A stretch of 64,000 nucleotides of DNA, from contig NZ_CP036425.1 of NCBI RefSeq assembly GCF_007747445.1, positions 2,030,175 to 2,094,174 on the forward strand, given 5' to 3'. The position numbers and the translations under genes are program-made. Below the pieces are notes generated by a model, which saw only the letters and a program-made list of their open reading frames with translations, was not told where the DNA came from and made no database searches. Numbering within the stretch: position 1 is the first letter of the stretch; every line of letters starts with the position of its first letter. This DNA is from Poriferisphaera corsica. Lineage in GTDB: Bacteria; Planctomycetota; Phycisphaerae; Phycisphaerales; Phycisphaeraceae. This document shows, piece after piece, positions 26,689 through 35,075 of the stretch.

Positions 26689-27477
26689 TTAGAGCATCGA
26701 AGCGTCACGTGATTCGCCCTCTTCCTGCGAGGTCGGTAGATGCAAACCGCATTCCTGCTTCAACCCTTTGAACCGCCCGGCCCGCTCATCTTCATCCGCA
26801 CCAATCGGCCGCGTCGAATGCCAATCTCCAATCGACTTGTAACCCTGTTCGTACAACGGATGTGTTGGCAAGTCATTTGCCTTCAAATATTCATACACAT
26901 CTTTTTGCGACCATGTCAAAATCGGATGCACCTTATAGCGCCCATCCTGTTTTGCGACTGTCTGTAAACCCGAGCGGTGAGAGGTTTGTTGCCCACGCAA
27001 CCCCGCTAACCATGATGCTGCTTCAAGCTCACTAAGCGCTCGCTGCATCGGCTCAACTTTACGCAGACGATCATACTTGTTCAGATTCGCAACGATCTCA
27101 TCATCCGTCTCACCCGCCTCCCAAAGCTTCCCATGCTTTGCTTCCATATAGGCTGGCGAAATATTGGCTTGATAAATCTTCAGATTTAAATTCAAACGTT
27201 CAGCCAAATCGTCGGCGAACTGATACGTTTCTGCAAAGTGGTAGCCTGTATCAATAAAAATGACCGGAATGTTCGGCACCACGCGTGTAACTAAATGCAA
27301 CATCAGCGCTGCTTGCGCACCAAACGATGACGTCATCACTAGGTTTGATTCGAAATTCTCATACGCCCATGCGATAATCTCCGTCGCATCCTTGCCATTC
27401 AACTGTTCGTTGACCTCCGGAAGGTCAATCGTGGCGCGTACCTCTTCTGAGCGATGATCGCTTATTGCTGGTGACAC
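26689..27477 (-). CDS. cysH: phosphoadenylyl-sulfate (PAPS) reductase
   Basis: The 262-residue protein reduces activated sulfate to sulfite. The N-terminal PP-loop-type motif is [26 protein letters not shown] marks the family, and the nucleophile Cys243 lies in KQECGLH near the C-terminus. The paired Cys-Cys motifs that hold the 4Fe-4S cluster of APS reductases are missing ([11 protein letters not shown] in their place), so the PAPS/thioredoxin type is indicated. No cysND, cysC or cysIJ is adjacent. The start is GTG at 27477, with GGAG 8 nt upstream. Confidence 0.92.
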   Translation of the reverse strand: MSPAISDHRSEEVRATIDLPEVNEQLNGKDATEIIAWAYENFESNLVMTSSFGAQAALMLHLVTRVVPNIPVIFIDTGYHFAETYQFADDLAERLNLNLKIYQANISPAYMEAKHGKLWEAGETDDEIVANLNKYDRLRKVEPMQRALSELEAASWLAGLRGQQTSHRSGLQTVAKQDGRYKVHPILTWSQKDVYEYLKANDLPTHPLYEQGYKSIGDWHSTRPIGADEDERAGRFKGLKQECGLHLPTSQEEGESRDASML

Positions 27478-27765
27478 TGTTGTTTCTCCATAATCCCAGA
27501 TGTTCTAAACCGCTTCAGCCATACAACGACAGGCACTTCAGTTCATATCAAGCATCCGACTCGGGACCGTGTATATCTCTCGTGTGCAGATATCATAAAG
27601 CAAATCCGCTGAAATTAAAGAACCCGTACTTACCCTGTCTTATTTCAAGTATATGACTTGTTTTACGAGAAAAGCACCTCCTACACTTCTGAGACGTATG
27701 ATTGCACTGTTCGCGCCATGCTTACGTTTGATTTAAGACACACAAACCATAAGAATGTCATGCTT

Positions 27766-28314
27766 ATGACGGATTACTACCTCGCTATCGGCAGCAACCT
27801 CGGCAATCGACAAGCTCATCTCGATTTTGCTATTGAGCAGCTCACTGAGATCGATACTTCCGATGTCATAACTGTCAGTCCAATCTATGAAACCGAACCC
27901 ATTTCTGGCGACGGCATTCCGGATGACCTTCCTTCATTTCTAAATGGTGTTGTTCATATCAAAAGCTCACTTACACCTTTAATCCTTCTTAATGAACTCC
28001 AACGCATCGAAACAGAGGCCGGGCGGCCGCCTAAAAAAGATCGCGCCTTCTGGGGCTCACGTACCCTCGACATCGATATGCTCCTCGTAGAAGACCTTGT
28101 TATCGACAAGGGCCCCGAACTTATCATCCCACATCCACGTATGTGTGAGCGATGGTTCGTTCTCAAACCACTTGCAGACATCGCACCCGATCTCATCCAC
28201 CCAACCCGTAATACCACGATTCGCACCCTTCTCGCTCAATTGGATCACCAACCCGCATCCCGCTATTCTGGCGGCAGACAAACCGATTCCTCTCCGGATC
28301 AACAACATGACTGA
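27766..28314 (+). CDS. folK: 2-amino-4-hydroxy-6-hydroxymethyldihydropteridine pyrophosphokinase
   Basis: FolK transfers pyrophosphate from ATP to hydroxymethyl-dihydropterin in folate synthesis. The start MTDYYLAIGSNLGNRQ, the central RPPKKDRAFWGSRTLDIDMLL (catalytic Asp pair) and the end PHPRMCERWFVLKPLADIAP are diagnostic. The frame extends upstream to 27658, but family alignment supports the ATG at 27766. No strong ribosome binding site is seen. Its end overlaps queE by 8 nt, so the pterin pathway and queuosine genes appear to be one operon: folK, queE, queD. Confidence 0.93.
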   Translation: MTDYYLAIGSNLGNRQAHLDFAIEQLTEIDTSDVITVSPIYETEPISGDGIPDDLPSFLNGVVHIKSSLTPLILLNELQRIETEAGRPPKKDRAFWGSRTLDIDMLLVEDLVIDKGPELIIPHPRMCERWFVLKPLADIAPDLIHPTRNTTIRTLLAQLDHQPASRYSGGRQTDSSPDQQHD

Positions 28315-28999
28315 AGCGACTTGCCGTATCAATGAAATCTTCTACTCCGTCCAAGGCGAAAGCACTTGGACCGGCGAACGCTGTGTCTTTATCCGCCTCT
28401 CAGGTTGCCATCTTCGCTGTAATTACTGTGATACCGAGTACGCCTTCCGTGAAGGCTCAACCATGACTCATACTCAAATACACGATCAAGTCCGCAGTAT
28501 GGCCCCTTCTTGCAACCTCATCGAAATCACAGGCGGAGAGCCACTTCTTCAAAAATCTATCCATCCATTGATGACTCAGCTCATCGATGCAGGCAATACC
28601 GTACTCATCGAAACCTCAGGAGCCTGCGATATCAGTACCTGCGATCCTCGCGTTATCCGTATTATGGACATCAAAACCCCCGGCAGCGGCGAGTCCCATC
28701 GTAACGATTGGAACAATATTCAACATCTCAATCAAAACGACGAGGTTAAATTCGTCATCTGCGACCGTGTTGATTATGAATGGGCCCGCAACATTCTCGA
28801 AAAATATGATCTCAGTAACCGAGCTAAAGCTGTCCTTTTCAGTGCCGCCGGTCAAATGCCCAAAAGCTCCGAGATTCAAGGCATCGAGGGCCTCAATCTC
28901 CGTCAACTCACTGACTGGGTTCTCCAAGATAACCTCCCAGTAAAACTCCAAATCCAGCTCCACAAGATCATCTGGGATCCCGCCGCACGAGGTGTGTAA
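28307..28999 (+). CDS. queE: 7-carboxy-7-deazaguanine synthase (radical SAM)
   Basis: QueE converts 6-carboxytetrahydropterin into 7-carboxy-7-deazaguanine in queuosine biosynthesis. The protein starts RINEIFYSVQGESTWTGERC and carries the radical-SAM cysteines C34, C38 and C41 in CHLRCNYCDTEYAF, then EITGGEPLLQ. Length 230 is normal. The longer frame beginning at 28097 lies inside folK in another frame and is rejected. The 8-nt overlap with folK suggests translational coupling, and queD follows 206 nt downstream. Confidence 0.94.
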   Translation: MTEATCRINEIFYSVQGESTWTGERCVFIRLSGCHLRCNYCDTEYAFREGSTMTHTQIHDQVRSMAPSCNLIEITGGEPLLQKSIHPLMTQLIDAGNTVLIETSGACDISTCDPRVIRIMDIKTPGSGESHRNDWNNIQHLNQNDEVKFVICDRVDYEWARNILEKYDLSNRAKAVLFSAAGQMPKSSEIQGIEGLNLRQLTDWVLQDNLPVKLQIQLHKIIWDPAARGV

Positions 29000-29205
29000 C
29001 GCCGTTAATCACACTAGATTTGATTCAAACCTCCAAGACTGCGATGATATCCCGCCTGTGCTAGACGCAATGGGTGGATGCTCGAGGGGTGATGCAGGGG
29101 ACAAACAGGGGTGCGGGGATTGACTAATTTCGCGACTCAACAATCCGCAGTCATCGCTGCACGCTGTGTCGTTTTCTCGCTGACCCACGCTAACAGGTAT
29201 TCGTG

Positions 29206-29568
29206 ATGAAGATTGCTCTAACCAAAAAAATTGACTTCGAAGCCGCTCATTGGCTCCCCAAATTCCCTGACGGCCACAAATGCCGCCGTCTTCATGGCCA
29301 CTCCTTCAAGGTCGACATCGTTGTCGAAGGCGAATGTGACCCTGAAATGGGCTACCTCATGGACTTCGGCGACATCAAAAAAGTCACCGCCCCTCTCGTC
29401 GATCAACTCGATCACTACTGCCTCAACGACATTCAAGGCCTGGAAAATCCCACAGCCGAAACACTCGCCAAATGGATCTACGACAAACTTATCCCTCACC
29501 TCCCCATGCTCAAACTCGTTCGCGTCCATGAAACCTGCACCTCCTCCGCAGAATACTGGGGTGAATAA
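29206..29568 (+). CDS. queD: 6-carboxy-5,6,7,8-tetrahydropterin synthase
   Basis: This 120-residue PTPS-family enzyme makes the substrate of QueE from dihydroneopterin triphosphate. Zinc ligands are the His in FEAAHWLP and the two in RLHGHSF; the catalytic Cys is in GHKCRRLHGHS, and the CxxxHGH pattern distinguishes QueD from animal PTPS. DHYCLND, PTAETLAKWI and the terminal VHETCTSSAEYWG are further family marks. The ATG at 29206 is preferred over a GTG 3 nt earlier. It completes the folK-queE-queD set; queC and queF are not in the window. Confidence 0.95.
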   Translation: MKIALTKKIDFEAAHWLPKFPDGHKCRRLHGHSFKVDIVVEGECDPEMGYLMDFGDIKKVTAPLVDQLDHYCLNDIQGLENPTAETLAKWIYDKLIPHLPMLKLVRVHETCTSSAEYWGE

Positions 29569-29611
29569 TCACCCTCCCTCTCCACTTTTCTGACAACCAA
29601 CCAAAATTCTC

Positions 29612-29638
29612 AAGCGAAGCCGTCCCCACGCTTCGCTT
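29612..29638 (+). terminator. possible terminator after queD
   Basis: AAGCGAAGC pairs perfectly with GCTTCGCTT around a nine-base loop, but only ATTTTATG follows, so the T tract is weak. Confidence 0.5.
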
Positions 29639-29755
29639 ATTTTATGTCTTAACCTCACCCCACCCATTTAGTCGATTTGTTTACCGTACCCTCATGCGTG
29701 TAACATAACTCAGCCCCATAAAGACCGATTACGCCTTTGTTCAGGAATGCCAAAA

Positions 29756-30400
29756 ATGCCTTACGGAACCATGCTTCAGGTTATCAAGCACCCCCTCATC
29801 GACCACTACCTCACTCGTATTCGTGACATCGATACCTCTTGTGCACGCTTCCGTGACCTCGTTGGCTGCGTCGGCACGCTCCTTGCCTACGAAGCGACCC
29901 GTGACGTCAAACAAGAAGAAGTGGAAGTCCAGACCCCCATGGAAAAATGCACGGGTCTGCGCTTCGCTAACAACGTCTGTATCGTCCCCATCCTCCGAGC
30001 AGGCATCGGCTTCTCCGACGCCATCGTCTCGCTCTTCCCCGACGCCCACATCGGCCACATCGGCCTCTTCCGCAACGAAGACATCCTCGAGCCTGTTGAG
30101 TACTACAAATCACTTCCCATACAGATCGGCCAAGGCCCTGTCCTACTCGTCGACCCCATGCTCGCCACCGGCGGATCTGCTATCGCCGCAGCCAAAATGC
30201 TCAAAGAAAAAGGCTGTAAAGATATCCGCTTCATCTGCTTGATCGCTGCGCCCGAAGGCATCGAAAAATTCCACATCGCTCACCCCGATGTTCCCATCTA
30301 CACCGCAGCAGTCGACCGCCAACTCGATGAGAACGGCTACATCCTACCCGGGCTCGGCGACGCCGGTGACCGCATCTTCGGCACACTCGAAAAGCATTAA
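29756..30400 (+). CDS. upp: uracil phosphoribosyltransferase
   Basis: Upp makes UMP from uracil and PRPP in pyrimidine salvage. The PRPP loop VDPMLATGGSAIAA is at about residues 131-145, and the family C-terminus DRQLDENGYILPGLGDAGDR is complete, as is PILRAGIGFSDAI. The ATG at 29756 is chosen because AGGA lies about 9 nt upstream; the ATG at 29747 directly abuts that site. It stands alone and is followed 52 nt downstream by one copy of the 33-nt palindromic repeat. Confidence 0.94.
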   Translation: MPYGTMLQVIKHPLIDHYLTRIRDIDTSCARFRDLVGCVGTLLAYEATRDVKQEEVEVQTPMEKCTGLRFANNVCIVPILRAGIGFSDAIVSLFPDAHIGHIGLFRNEDILEPVEYYKSLPIQIGQGPVLLVDPMLATGGSAIAAAKMLKEKGCKDIRFICLIAAPEGIEKFHIAHPDVPIYTAAVDRQLDENGYILPGLGDAGDRIFGTLEKH

Positions 30401-30452
30401 CCCTTACCCCCCCCTCAAAAAAATAGAATAATCACACCCGAATTGCTCTACC

Positions 30453-30485
30453 AAGCCCATGACCGCCGGTCATGGGGTGTCTTCC
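30453..30485 (+). repeat. 33-nt palindromic element, copy A
   Basis: The core CATGACCG-C-CGGTCATG is a perfect palindrome with a one-base centre. It is preceded by AAGCC and followed by GGGGTGTCTTCC. It starts 52 nt after the upp stop codon. Copy C (49501-49533, minus strand) differs at one of 33 positions, and copy B (31544-31576) is diverged. Confidence 0.7.
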
Positions 30486-30565
30486 GAACCCACAGCCTGA
30501 TGCCTGTAAAACCTGCCGTCATTGGTCTAAAGATTGTTGATGAGCCTACATCTCAAAGATGTGGG

Positions 30566-31099
30566 TTATTGTTGACCTATCAGCCCAATAATCTCATCAC
30601 TCACCTGCTCAAGTTCAGGCGCTGCCACATCCACAATCACATCCGAAGCCGCTTGATACGTTTCTACTCGCTTCGCCAAAATTTCCCTCACCTCATCCAG
30701 CCCCGTGCCCTTCCCTGTCAGGCTTGGCCGTGTCTCATCTGATTTCACATCTCCACTGATACGCTCATATAGCACTTCAGCCGGTGCGCTCAGATACACT
30801 CGCACCGCATCACAGCAACCCACAACCGCATCAAACGCGCCCTTTTGCATCACTGCCCCACCCCCTAAAGCAATCACCGCATCCCCCTTTCCATCGCAAG
30901 CTTCCTTCACGACTTCAACTTCCTTCTCTCGAAACGCCCTTTCGCCATATTCCGACCAGATCTTGGCAATACTCATCCCCCCAAACCGTTCCACAATCAC
31001 CTCATCCGTATCCACAAACGCCCACCCAAGCTTCTTGGCCACATGTTGACCGACCGTGGATTTCCCCGAACCTCGATAACCAAGCAGAATAATCTTCAT
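30566..31099 (-). CDS. aroK: shikimate kinase
   Basis: The 177-residue kinase phosphorylates shikimate in aromatic amino-acid synthesis. Walker A is GYRGSGKST (8-16), FVDTDEVIVERFG holds the Asp that binds shikimate, and ALGGGAVM and RPSLTG are the substrate and lid motifs. The open frame runs upstream to 31393, but the true start is the ATG at 31099, where family similarity begins. A perfect TATAAT sits exactly 6 nt before that ATG, with GGAGGG between them, so the message may be nearly leaderless. The gene diverges from the DciA-like gene. Confidence 0.93.
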   Translation of the reverse strand: MKIILLGYRGSGKSTVGQHVAKKLGWAFVDTDEVIVERFGGMSIAKIWSEYGERAFREKEVEVVKEACDGKGDAVIALGGGAVMQKGAFDAVVGCCDAVRVYLSAPAEVLYERISGDVKSDETRPSLTGKGTGLDEVREILAKRVETYQAASDVIVDVAAPELEQVSDEIIGLIGQQ

Positions 31100-31105
31100 C
31101 CCTCC

Positions 31106-31111
31106 ATTATA
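31106..31111 (-). promoter_or_regulatory. TATAAT hexamer immediately before aroK
   Basis: Read on the minus strand, TATAAT is followed by 6 nt and the aroK ATG. Because the local sequence ATTATAAT is self-complementary, it also offers a TATAAT on the plus strand, facing the DciA-like gene. Confidence 0.5.
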
Positions 31112-31154
31112 ATGGGCTTCAGACGAATTACCCATCCACAGGAACAATACCCCG

Positions 31155-31526
31155 ATGGACGAGCGTGTCAGCCAGCAACACCTCCAGCAACTCCGTGACA
31201 ATCGCAACTTCAGAGATCGCGATTTCTCGCTATCGTTCCTCCAAAGGCAATTCAAAAACGAGATCGAAAAGCCCTTCAAGCAGATTGCCGGCCTCGTTGA
31301 AGTCTGGAACAGGCTTGTCCCCGAACACATCGCCACACACACACGTCTCGAATCTCTCAGCCGAGGCATCCTCCGCGTCTCAGTCGAATCCAATAGTTGG
31401 CTTTACGAACTAGATAAAGCGCTCCGCAGTGGTCTGCAAAATCAAATCATTTCTGAATTCCGTGGTAAAGCCTTCCGACGTGTCCAGCTCAAAGTCGATC
31501 CCGCCCCATTCTTCCATGAAGAATAG
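31155..31526 (+). CDS. DUF721 / DciA-like protein
   Basis: The 123-residue protein contains the DUF721 core: VWNRLVPEHIATHTRLESLSRGILRVSVESNSWLYELD, with a helix after it (ALRSGLQNQII). DciA proteins of this family load the replicative helicase DnaB in bacteria without DnaC or DnaI. The N-terminal 45 residues are charged and probably helical. The family link is clear, but a helicase-loading role is inferred. It is followed 18 nt downstream by copy B of the palindromic element. Confidence 0.8.
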   Translation: MDERVSQQHLQQLRDNRNFRDRDFSLSFLQRQFKNEIEKPFKQIAGLVEVWNRLVPEHIATHTRLESLSRGILRVSVESNSWLYELDKALRSGLQNQIISEFRGKAFRRVQLKVDPAPFFHEE

Positions 31527-31543
31527 TATTTTTACATATTCTC

Positions 31544-31576
31544 AAACCCATGACCGCTAGCCATGGGGTGTTCTAC
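31544..31576 (+). repeat. 33-nt palindromic element, copy B (diverged)
   Basis: AAACCCATGACCGC, then TAGCCATGGGGTGTTCTAC. The left arm and the GGGGTGT right flank match copies A and C; the right arm of the palindrome has changed. It starts 18 nt after the stop codon of the DciA-like gene. Confidence 0.6.
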
Positions 31577-31720
31577 AACAAAATCAAAACCTGCTATTCG
31601 AATTCGATATCACACAACACAAATTCCACGCTTTACACTCAGGGAAATTCGCCCTAACGTCTGTTCAGTTATACGTCGATTATCATCACAACCGTCTTTC
31701 TTGACCACGGGGAACAACCA

Positions 31721-32533
31721 ATGCGAACCACATCTATTCTTCTTCTCGCACTCAGCGCTGCCGTTCTGATAAGCTGCGAAAACCAACAGAAAATCCCCGA
31801 TGCTGGCATGGGCTACGGAACCCCCATCAGTGAAGATGCCACACCATCCCAAACTGCCACCACATCGACCACAGCGCAAGCCAGTACAGCAAATTCAGCC
31901 AACAATACAGACAACCCGAAAACCAAAACCACGCTCCCCCCGCTCCAATCCATTGACGCTAAAACGCTTCTTCCGATTAAAAAAATTGTTGGCTCATTCG
32001 CATACACCAAAAACAATGACCCAACACGCACCCTCAATTTCACCTCAGAACCTACCCGTAACGGCTTCATTCAGACCATCGACGGCCTACGCCGCGTCTA
32101 TCTCGAATGGGATACCCAAGGCAATCTCGTCTTAAAGCGTGATGATGATTTCAAAGAAAACGTTCGTGTCATGTACACGCCCGGCATCATCGTTGTCCCC
32201 GTTAAACTCGAACAAAACGAACCCAACATCACTTCCAAATCTCGTGTTCAAGTTTTCAATCTCTCTGACGGCCACCCTCGCGCTGCCGGCACAATCAACA
32301 GCCAACTCATCGCCATCTGGCAGTCCCGTATCGAAACAAATGCCGGTCCATTCGACGCATATATCATCCGTGAAAAACGAAGTCTCGACCTCGATATCGC
32401 ACAAGTCGATCTCACGCTCGACACCGCCTACTCGCCCGGCAACGGTGAAATCTTGCAAATGGAATGGCGCACCCAAAAAACACTCGATCTTTTCATCGAC
32501 AACACCAAAGCCAAACTTCTTCGAGAAAAATAA
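31721..32533 (+). CDS. predicted lipoprotein of unknown function
   Basis: The 270-residue protein has a lipoprotein signal peptide (MRTTSILLLALSAAVLISC, Cys19 as lipidation site) and a Thr/Ser/Ala-rich linker to about residue 70. A beta-rich domain follows, with segments such as RVYLEWDTQGNLVLKRDDDF and GNGEILQMEWRTQ. I do not recognise the domain. The end of the protein contains charged residues (NTKAKLLREK). GGGGA lies 7 nt before the ATG. It is expected to be anchored to a membrane and facing the periplasm. Confidence 0.7.
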   Translation: MRTTSILLLALSAAVLISCENQQKIPDAGMGYGTPISEDATPSQTATTSTTAQASTANSANNTDNPKTKTTLPPLQSIDAKTLLPIKKIVGSFAYTKNNDPTRTLNFTSEPTRNGFIQTIDGLRRVYLEWDTQGNLVLKRDDDFKENVRVMYTPGIIVVPVKLEQNEPNITSKSRVQVFNLSDGHPRAAGTINSQLIAIWQSRIETNAGPFDAYIIREKRSLDLDIAQVDLTLDTAYSPGNGEILQMEWRTQKTLDLFIDNTKAKLLREK

Positions 32534-32802
32534 CCCAATCTGCCCAATCAATACAAAGCAAGCTCTCCTGTTATCGGAATACCAACTGCCCGTAACTTTG
32601 ATTCCGATATTTAAGTCTTTCTTGCACGATTTGATAAAGTCTTCTCGCAACCTAAACGATATCACTTAGAGTAAGGCACGGCCGATCCATGACCTTACTC
32701 ATTCAGTAACGCCACATGTCTATGTCATGATTAGTCAACCAACCAATCTGACAGCGAATGGTGTGAGAGAAAGAACCGTACCCCCATCAGGAAGATGAGC
32801 GT

Positions 32803-33036
32803 ATGAGCTCCAGTGTAATCAAACTGATCTGCCCCAATCTCCAATGCCGCAAGGTACTCTCTGTACCATCGCATGCTCGAGGTAAAAGTGTCCGTTGTCG
32901 TGCCTGTGGCATACGTGTAACTGTACCCGGCAAAAGAGCTCCTCAAATTGCACAACCCGCAACGACAGATGATTCGCAAATCATCGAAGCGACCACAGAA
33001 ACAACCGAGCAGTCAGAAGCAGAAACCCAAGAATAA
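32803..33036 (+). CDS. small zinc-ribbon protein
   Basis: The 77-residue protein has two cysteine pairs, CPNLQC and CRAC, separated by 16 residues including VPSHARGKSVR. This matches the short zinc-ribbon (MJ0042/zf-ribbon type) domains found at the front of many planctomycete proteins. The rest is a polar Thr/Glu-rich tail (ATTETTEQSEAETQE). Here it stands alone rather than being fused to another domain. The role is unknown. It is followed by a strong terminator, which supports it as a real transcription unit. Confidence 0.75.
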   Translation: MSSSVIKLICPNLQCRKVLSVPSHARGKSVRCRACGIRVTVPGKRAPQIAQPATTDDSQIIEATTETTEQSEAETQE

Positions 33037-33060
33037 TCCACAGCACAATCAAACAATCAA

Positions 33061-33089
33061 AAAAGCACCAGAATCTCTGGTGCTTTTTC
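33061..33089. terminator. bidirectional intrinsic terminator
   Basis: AAAGCACCAGA pairs with TCTGGTGCTTT around ATC, flanked by T and A runs. It can serve the zinc-ribbon gene and the opposing FHA gene. Confidence 0.88.
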
Positions 33090-33137
33090 ATTTGATATTT
33101 ATACATAATATTTCAAACCTCAGTTTGAAATAACCCC

Positions 33138-33704
33138 TCAAGATTCATCGTCATCAGCCAACTCAATATCGATCTTCTTCAAATCTTCTTCTGAGAGATC
33201 AATTGGCCCTGTGTCTGAATCATCATTGGCTAACGCTTCAAGTGCCGCAATTTGAGCATCAAGATCATTCTCCGCAATCGCTGTAGTCAGCTCAGATTCA
33301 CCTTGAGCAACCATCGTGTGGTCTCCGCCCTCTTGCGGCTTCTCAGCCGCTTCTCGCTGGCCTGATCCACCACCTGTCAGCATCGTCTTGATCGGCTTGA
33401 TATTCGTTGGTTTGCCATTCACCACAACCGTAAACACAACCGGCCCTATCGTGATCTCATCGCCAGCCTTTAGCAATGACTCCTGAACACGGTTATCATT
33501 CAGCAGCGTCCCATTACTCGAACCCAGATCCCGCAGCAAGACCTGATCACCATCAATCGTGATCTCACAATGCTGCCGCGATACGGACGAAAGAGGAATA
33601 CGCAGGTCGCAAGTGTTCTTGCGGCCAATGACCACTTTGCCTCGCGTGATCGGAAAATCACGACGAAGCCCGTCAGATTTGAACATCGCCAGTGAGACGT
33701 TCAT
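33138..33704 (-). CDS. FHA-domain protein
   Basis: The first ~95 residues form a forkhead-associated domain that binds phosphothreonine: VVIGRKNTCDLRIPLSSVSRQHCEI and LRDLGSSNGTLLND hold the conserved Gly-Arg, Ser-Arg-His and Asn residues. The remaining ~95 residues are acidic and probably disordered, with helices such as LDAQIAALEALAND and SEEDLKKIDIELADDDES. The partner kinase is not in the window. The ATG at 33704 is preferred, with GAGG 7 nt upstream; a longer start at 33725 adds only MAKRGRL. It diverges from hemW. Confidence 0.85.
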   Translation of the reverse strand: MNVSLAMFKSDGLRRDFPITRGKVVIGRKNTCDLRIPLSSVSRQHCEITIDGDQVLLRDLGSSNGTLLNDNRVQESLLKAGDEITIGPVVFTVVVNGKPTNIKPIKTMLTGGGSGQREAAEKPQEGGDHTMVAQGESELTTAIAENDLDAQIAALEALANDDSDTGPIDLSEEDLKKIDIELADDDES

Positions 33705-33769
33705 CAAACGACCTCTTTTCGCCAATAATTCAGTTAATGAGACACGAAAATTTTAACGGAGTACCGTTC

Positions 33770-34984
33770 GTGCAGCAACCTAAGCAAGTCATTTCTGGGC
33801 ACAGAGTTACCTTATTCCAACCTACGCAGAATGCGCTCGGGCTTTACCTCCATATCCCTTTCTGCTTCCATAAGTGCCATTACTGCGATTTTTACAGTAT
33901 CGTCGACTCTGACCTCCAGCATAAGTCGCGACAGAAGCATTTTACTGACGCACTCTGTTGTGAATTATTAGCTGCTAACGACCAGTCCCCACTCCCTGTT
34001 CGAACCATTTTTGTGGGTGGTGGAACCCCCACACTCTTAAAACCTCATTTTTGGCAAAAAATCCTTGAAACACTCCACAAAATCCTCGATTTCGACCTCA
34101 TAGATGAATTTACCGTCGAGGCAAATCCTGAAACCGTCACACCGGAACTAATGCGACTTTTTTCCTCCCAGGGCGTCAATCGCATCTCAATCGGGGCCCA
34201 ATCTTTCGACACCTCCCTCCTCAAAGTCCTCGAGCGTTGGCATGACCCGCAGAACGTCCTAAAAGCCATCGACACCGCTCGAGACGCCGGTATTCACAAC
34301 ATTAATCTCGACATGATCTTCGCCATCCCTTCCCAGACTCTCACCCGTCTCGAGTCCGATCTAAGCGCCGTCCTTGCCCTGCAGCCCGACCATATCTCAG
34401 ATTATTCGCTCATTTTCGAGCCGAACACACCCCTCACTCAAAAACGCAATATGGGGCTCATCGCCCCGCTCCCCGAAGACGCAGAGCGTGATATGTACCA
34501 ACTTGTGATCGATCGCCTCACTTCCGCAGGCTACGACCATTACGAAATATCCAACTACGCAAAATCTTCTAACAACCCTGATCTCCCCGCCTGGGGCAAT
34601 CAGTGCCTCCACAATCTTCTCTACTGGCATAACGCCAACTGGCTCGGTTTCGGCCCCGCCGCCGCCTCTCATATGAACGGCCATCGCTGGAAAAATCTCC
34701 CTCATCTCGGCAAATATATCGAGGGCTCACCCACGCCGCCAACCACCGACCATGAATACCTCTCACGCCGTGACCGTCTTGGCGAAGCTCTCATGTTAGG
34801 CCTCCGACTCCGTCAAGGCGTACCTATTACATGGATAGATTCAAATATCCCATCCACTGATCCGCGTCACCAAACCATTGCAGAACTCAAACAAATCAAC
34901 ATGCTCGAAGTTCGTGATCAATCACTCCGTCTCACCGATCAAGGGCTTTTTGTTGCCGATGCCGTGATCGCCAAACTCTTATAA
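33770..34984 (+). CDS. hemW: HemW-type radical SAM protein (haem chaperone, formerly oxygen-independent coproporphyrinogen III oxidase-like)
   Basis: The protein has the radical-SAM cysteines in IPFCFHKCHYCDFYS, then FVGGGTPTLL, FTVEANPETVTP and ISIGAQSFDT. The HemW-specific region WHNANWLGFGPAAASHMNG and the HemN C-terminal domain follow. HemW proteins bind haem and insert it into respiratory enzymes; true HemN would need an extra N-terminal Tyr/Cys pattern that is not seen. The GTG at 33770 is proposed as the start because GGAG lies 8 nt upstream; an ATG at 33737 (11 residues longer) is the alternative. Confidence 0.88.
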   Translation: MQQPKQVISGHRVTLFQPTQNALGLYLHIPFCFHKCHYCDFYSIVDSDLQHKSRQKHFTDALCCELLAANDQSPLPVRTIFVGGGTPTLLKPHFWQKILETLHKILDFDLIDEFTVEANPETVTPELMRLFSSQGVNRISIGAQSFDTSLLKVLERWHDPQNVLKAIDTARDAGIHNINLDMIFAIPSQTLTRLESDLSAVLALQPDHISDYSLIFEPNTPLTQKRNMGLIAPLPEDAERDMYQLVIDRLTSAGYDHYEISNYAKSSNNPDLPAWGNQCLHNLLYWHNANWLGFGPAAASHMNGHRWKNLPHLGKYIEGSPTPPTTDHEYLSRRDRLGEALMLGLRLRQGVPITWIDSNIPSTDPRHQTIAELKQINMLEVRDQSLRLTDQGLFVADAVIAKLL

Positions 34985-35019
34985 CCCCAACTTTCTTTGC
35001 ATTCCAATAGTTCAAAAAA

Positions 35020-35057
35020 AAAAGAAGCCCGCATGTTCATCGCATACGGGCTTTTTC
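35020..35057. terminator. bidirectional terminator between hemW and secA
   Basis: GCCCG pairs with CGGGC, extended by CATG/CATA, with T5 on the right and a run of ten A on the left. It can stop hemW (plus) and secA (minus). Confidence 0.8.
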
Positions 35058-35075
35058 TGTCAATCTATTTAGCGA

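Noticed and set aside
28999-29205. preQ1 riboswitch before queD
   Set aside because: No A-rich tail with the required C-rich loop pairing was found.
31100-31393. 98-residue N-terminal extension of shikimate kinase
   Set aside because: It overlaps the DciA-like gene on the other strand and has no similarity to the kinase; the kinase begins at MKIILLGYRGSGKST.
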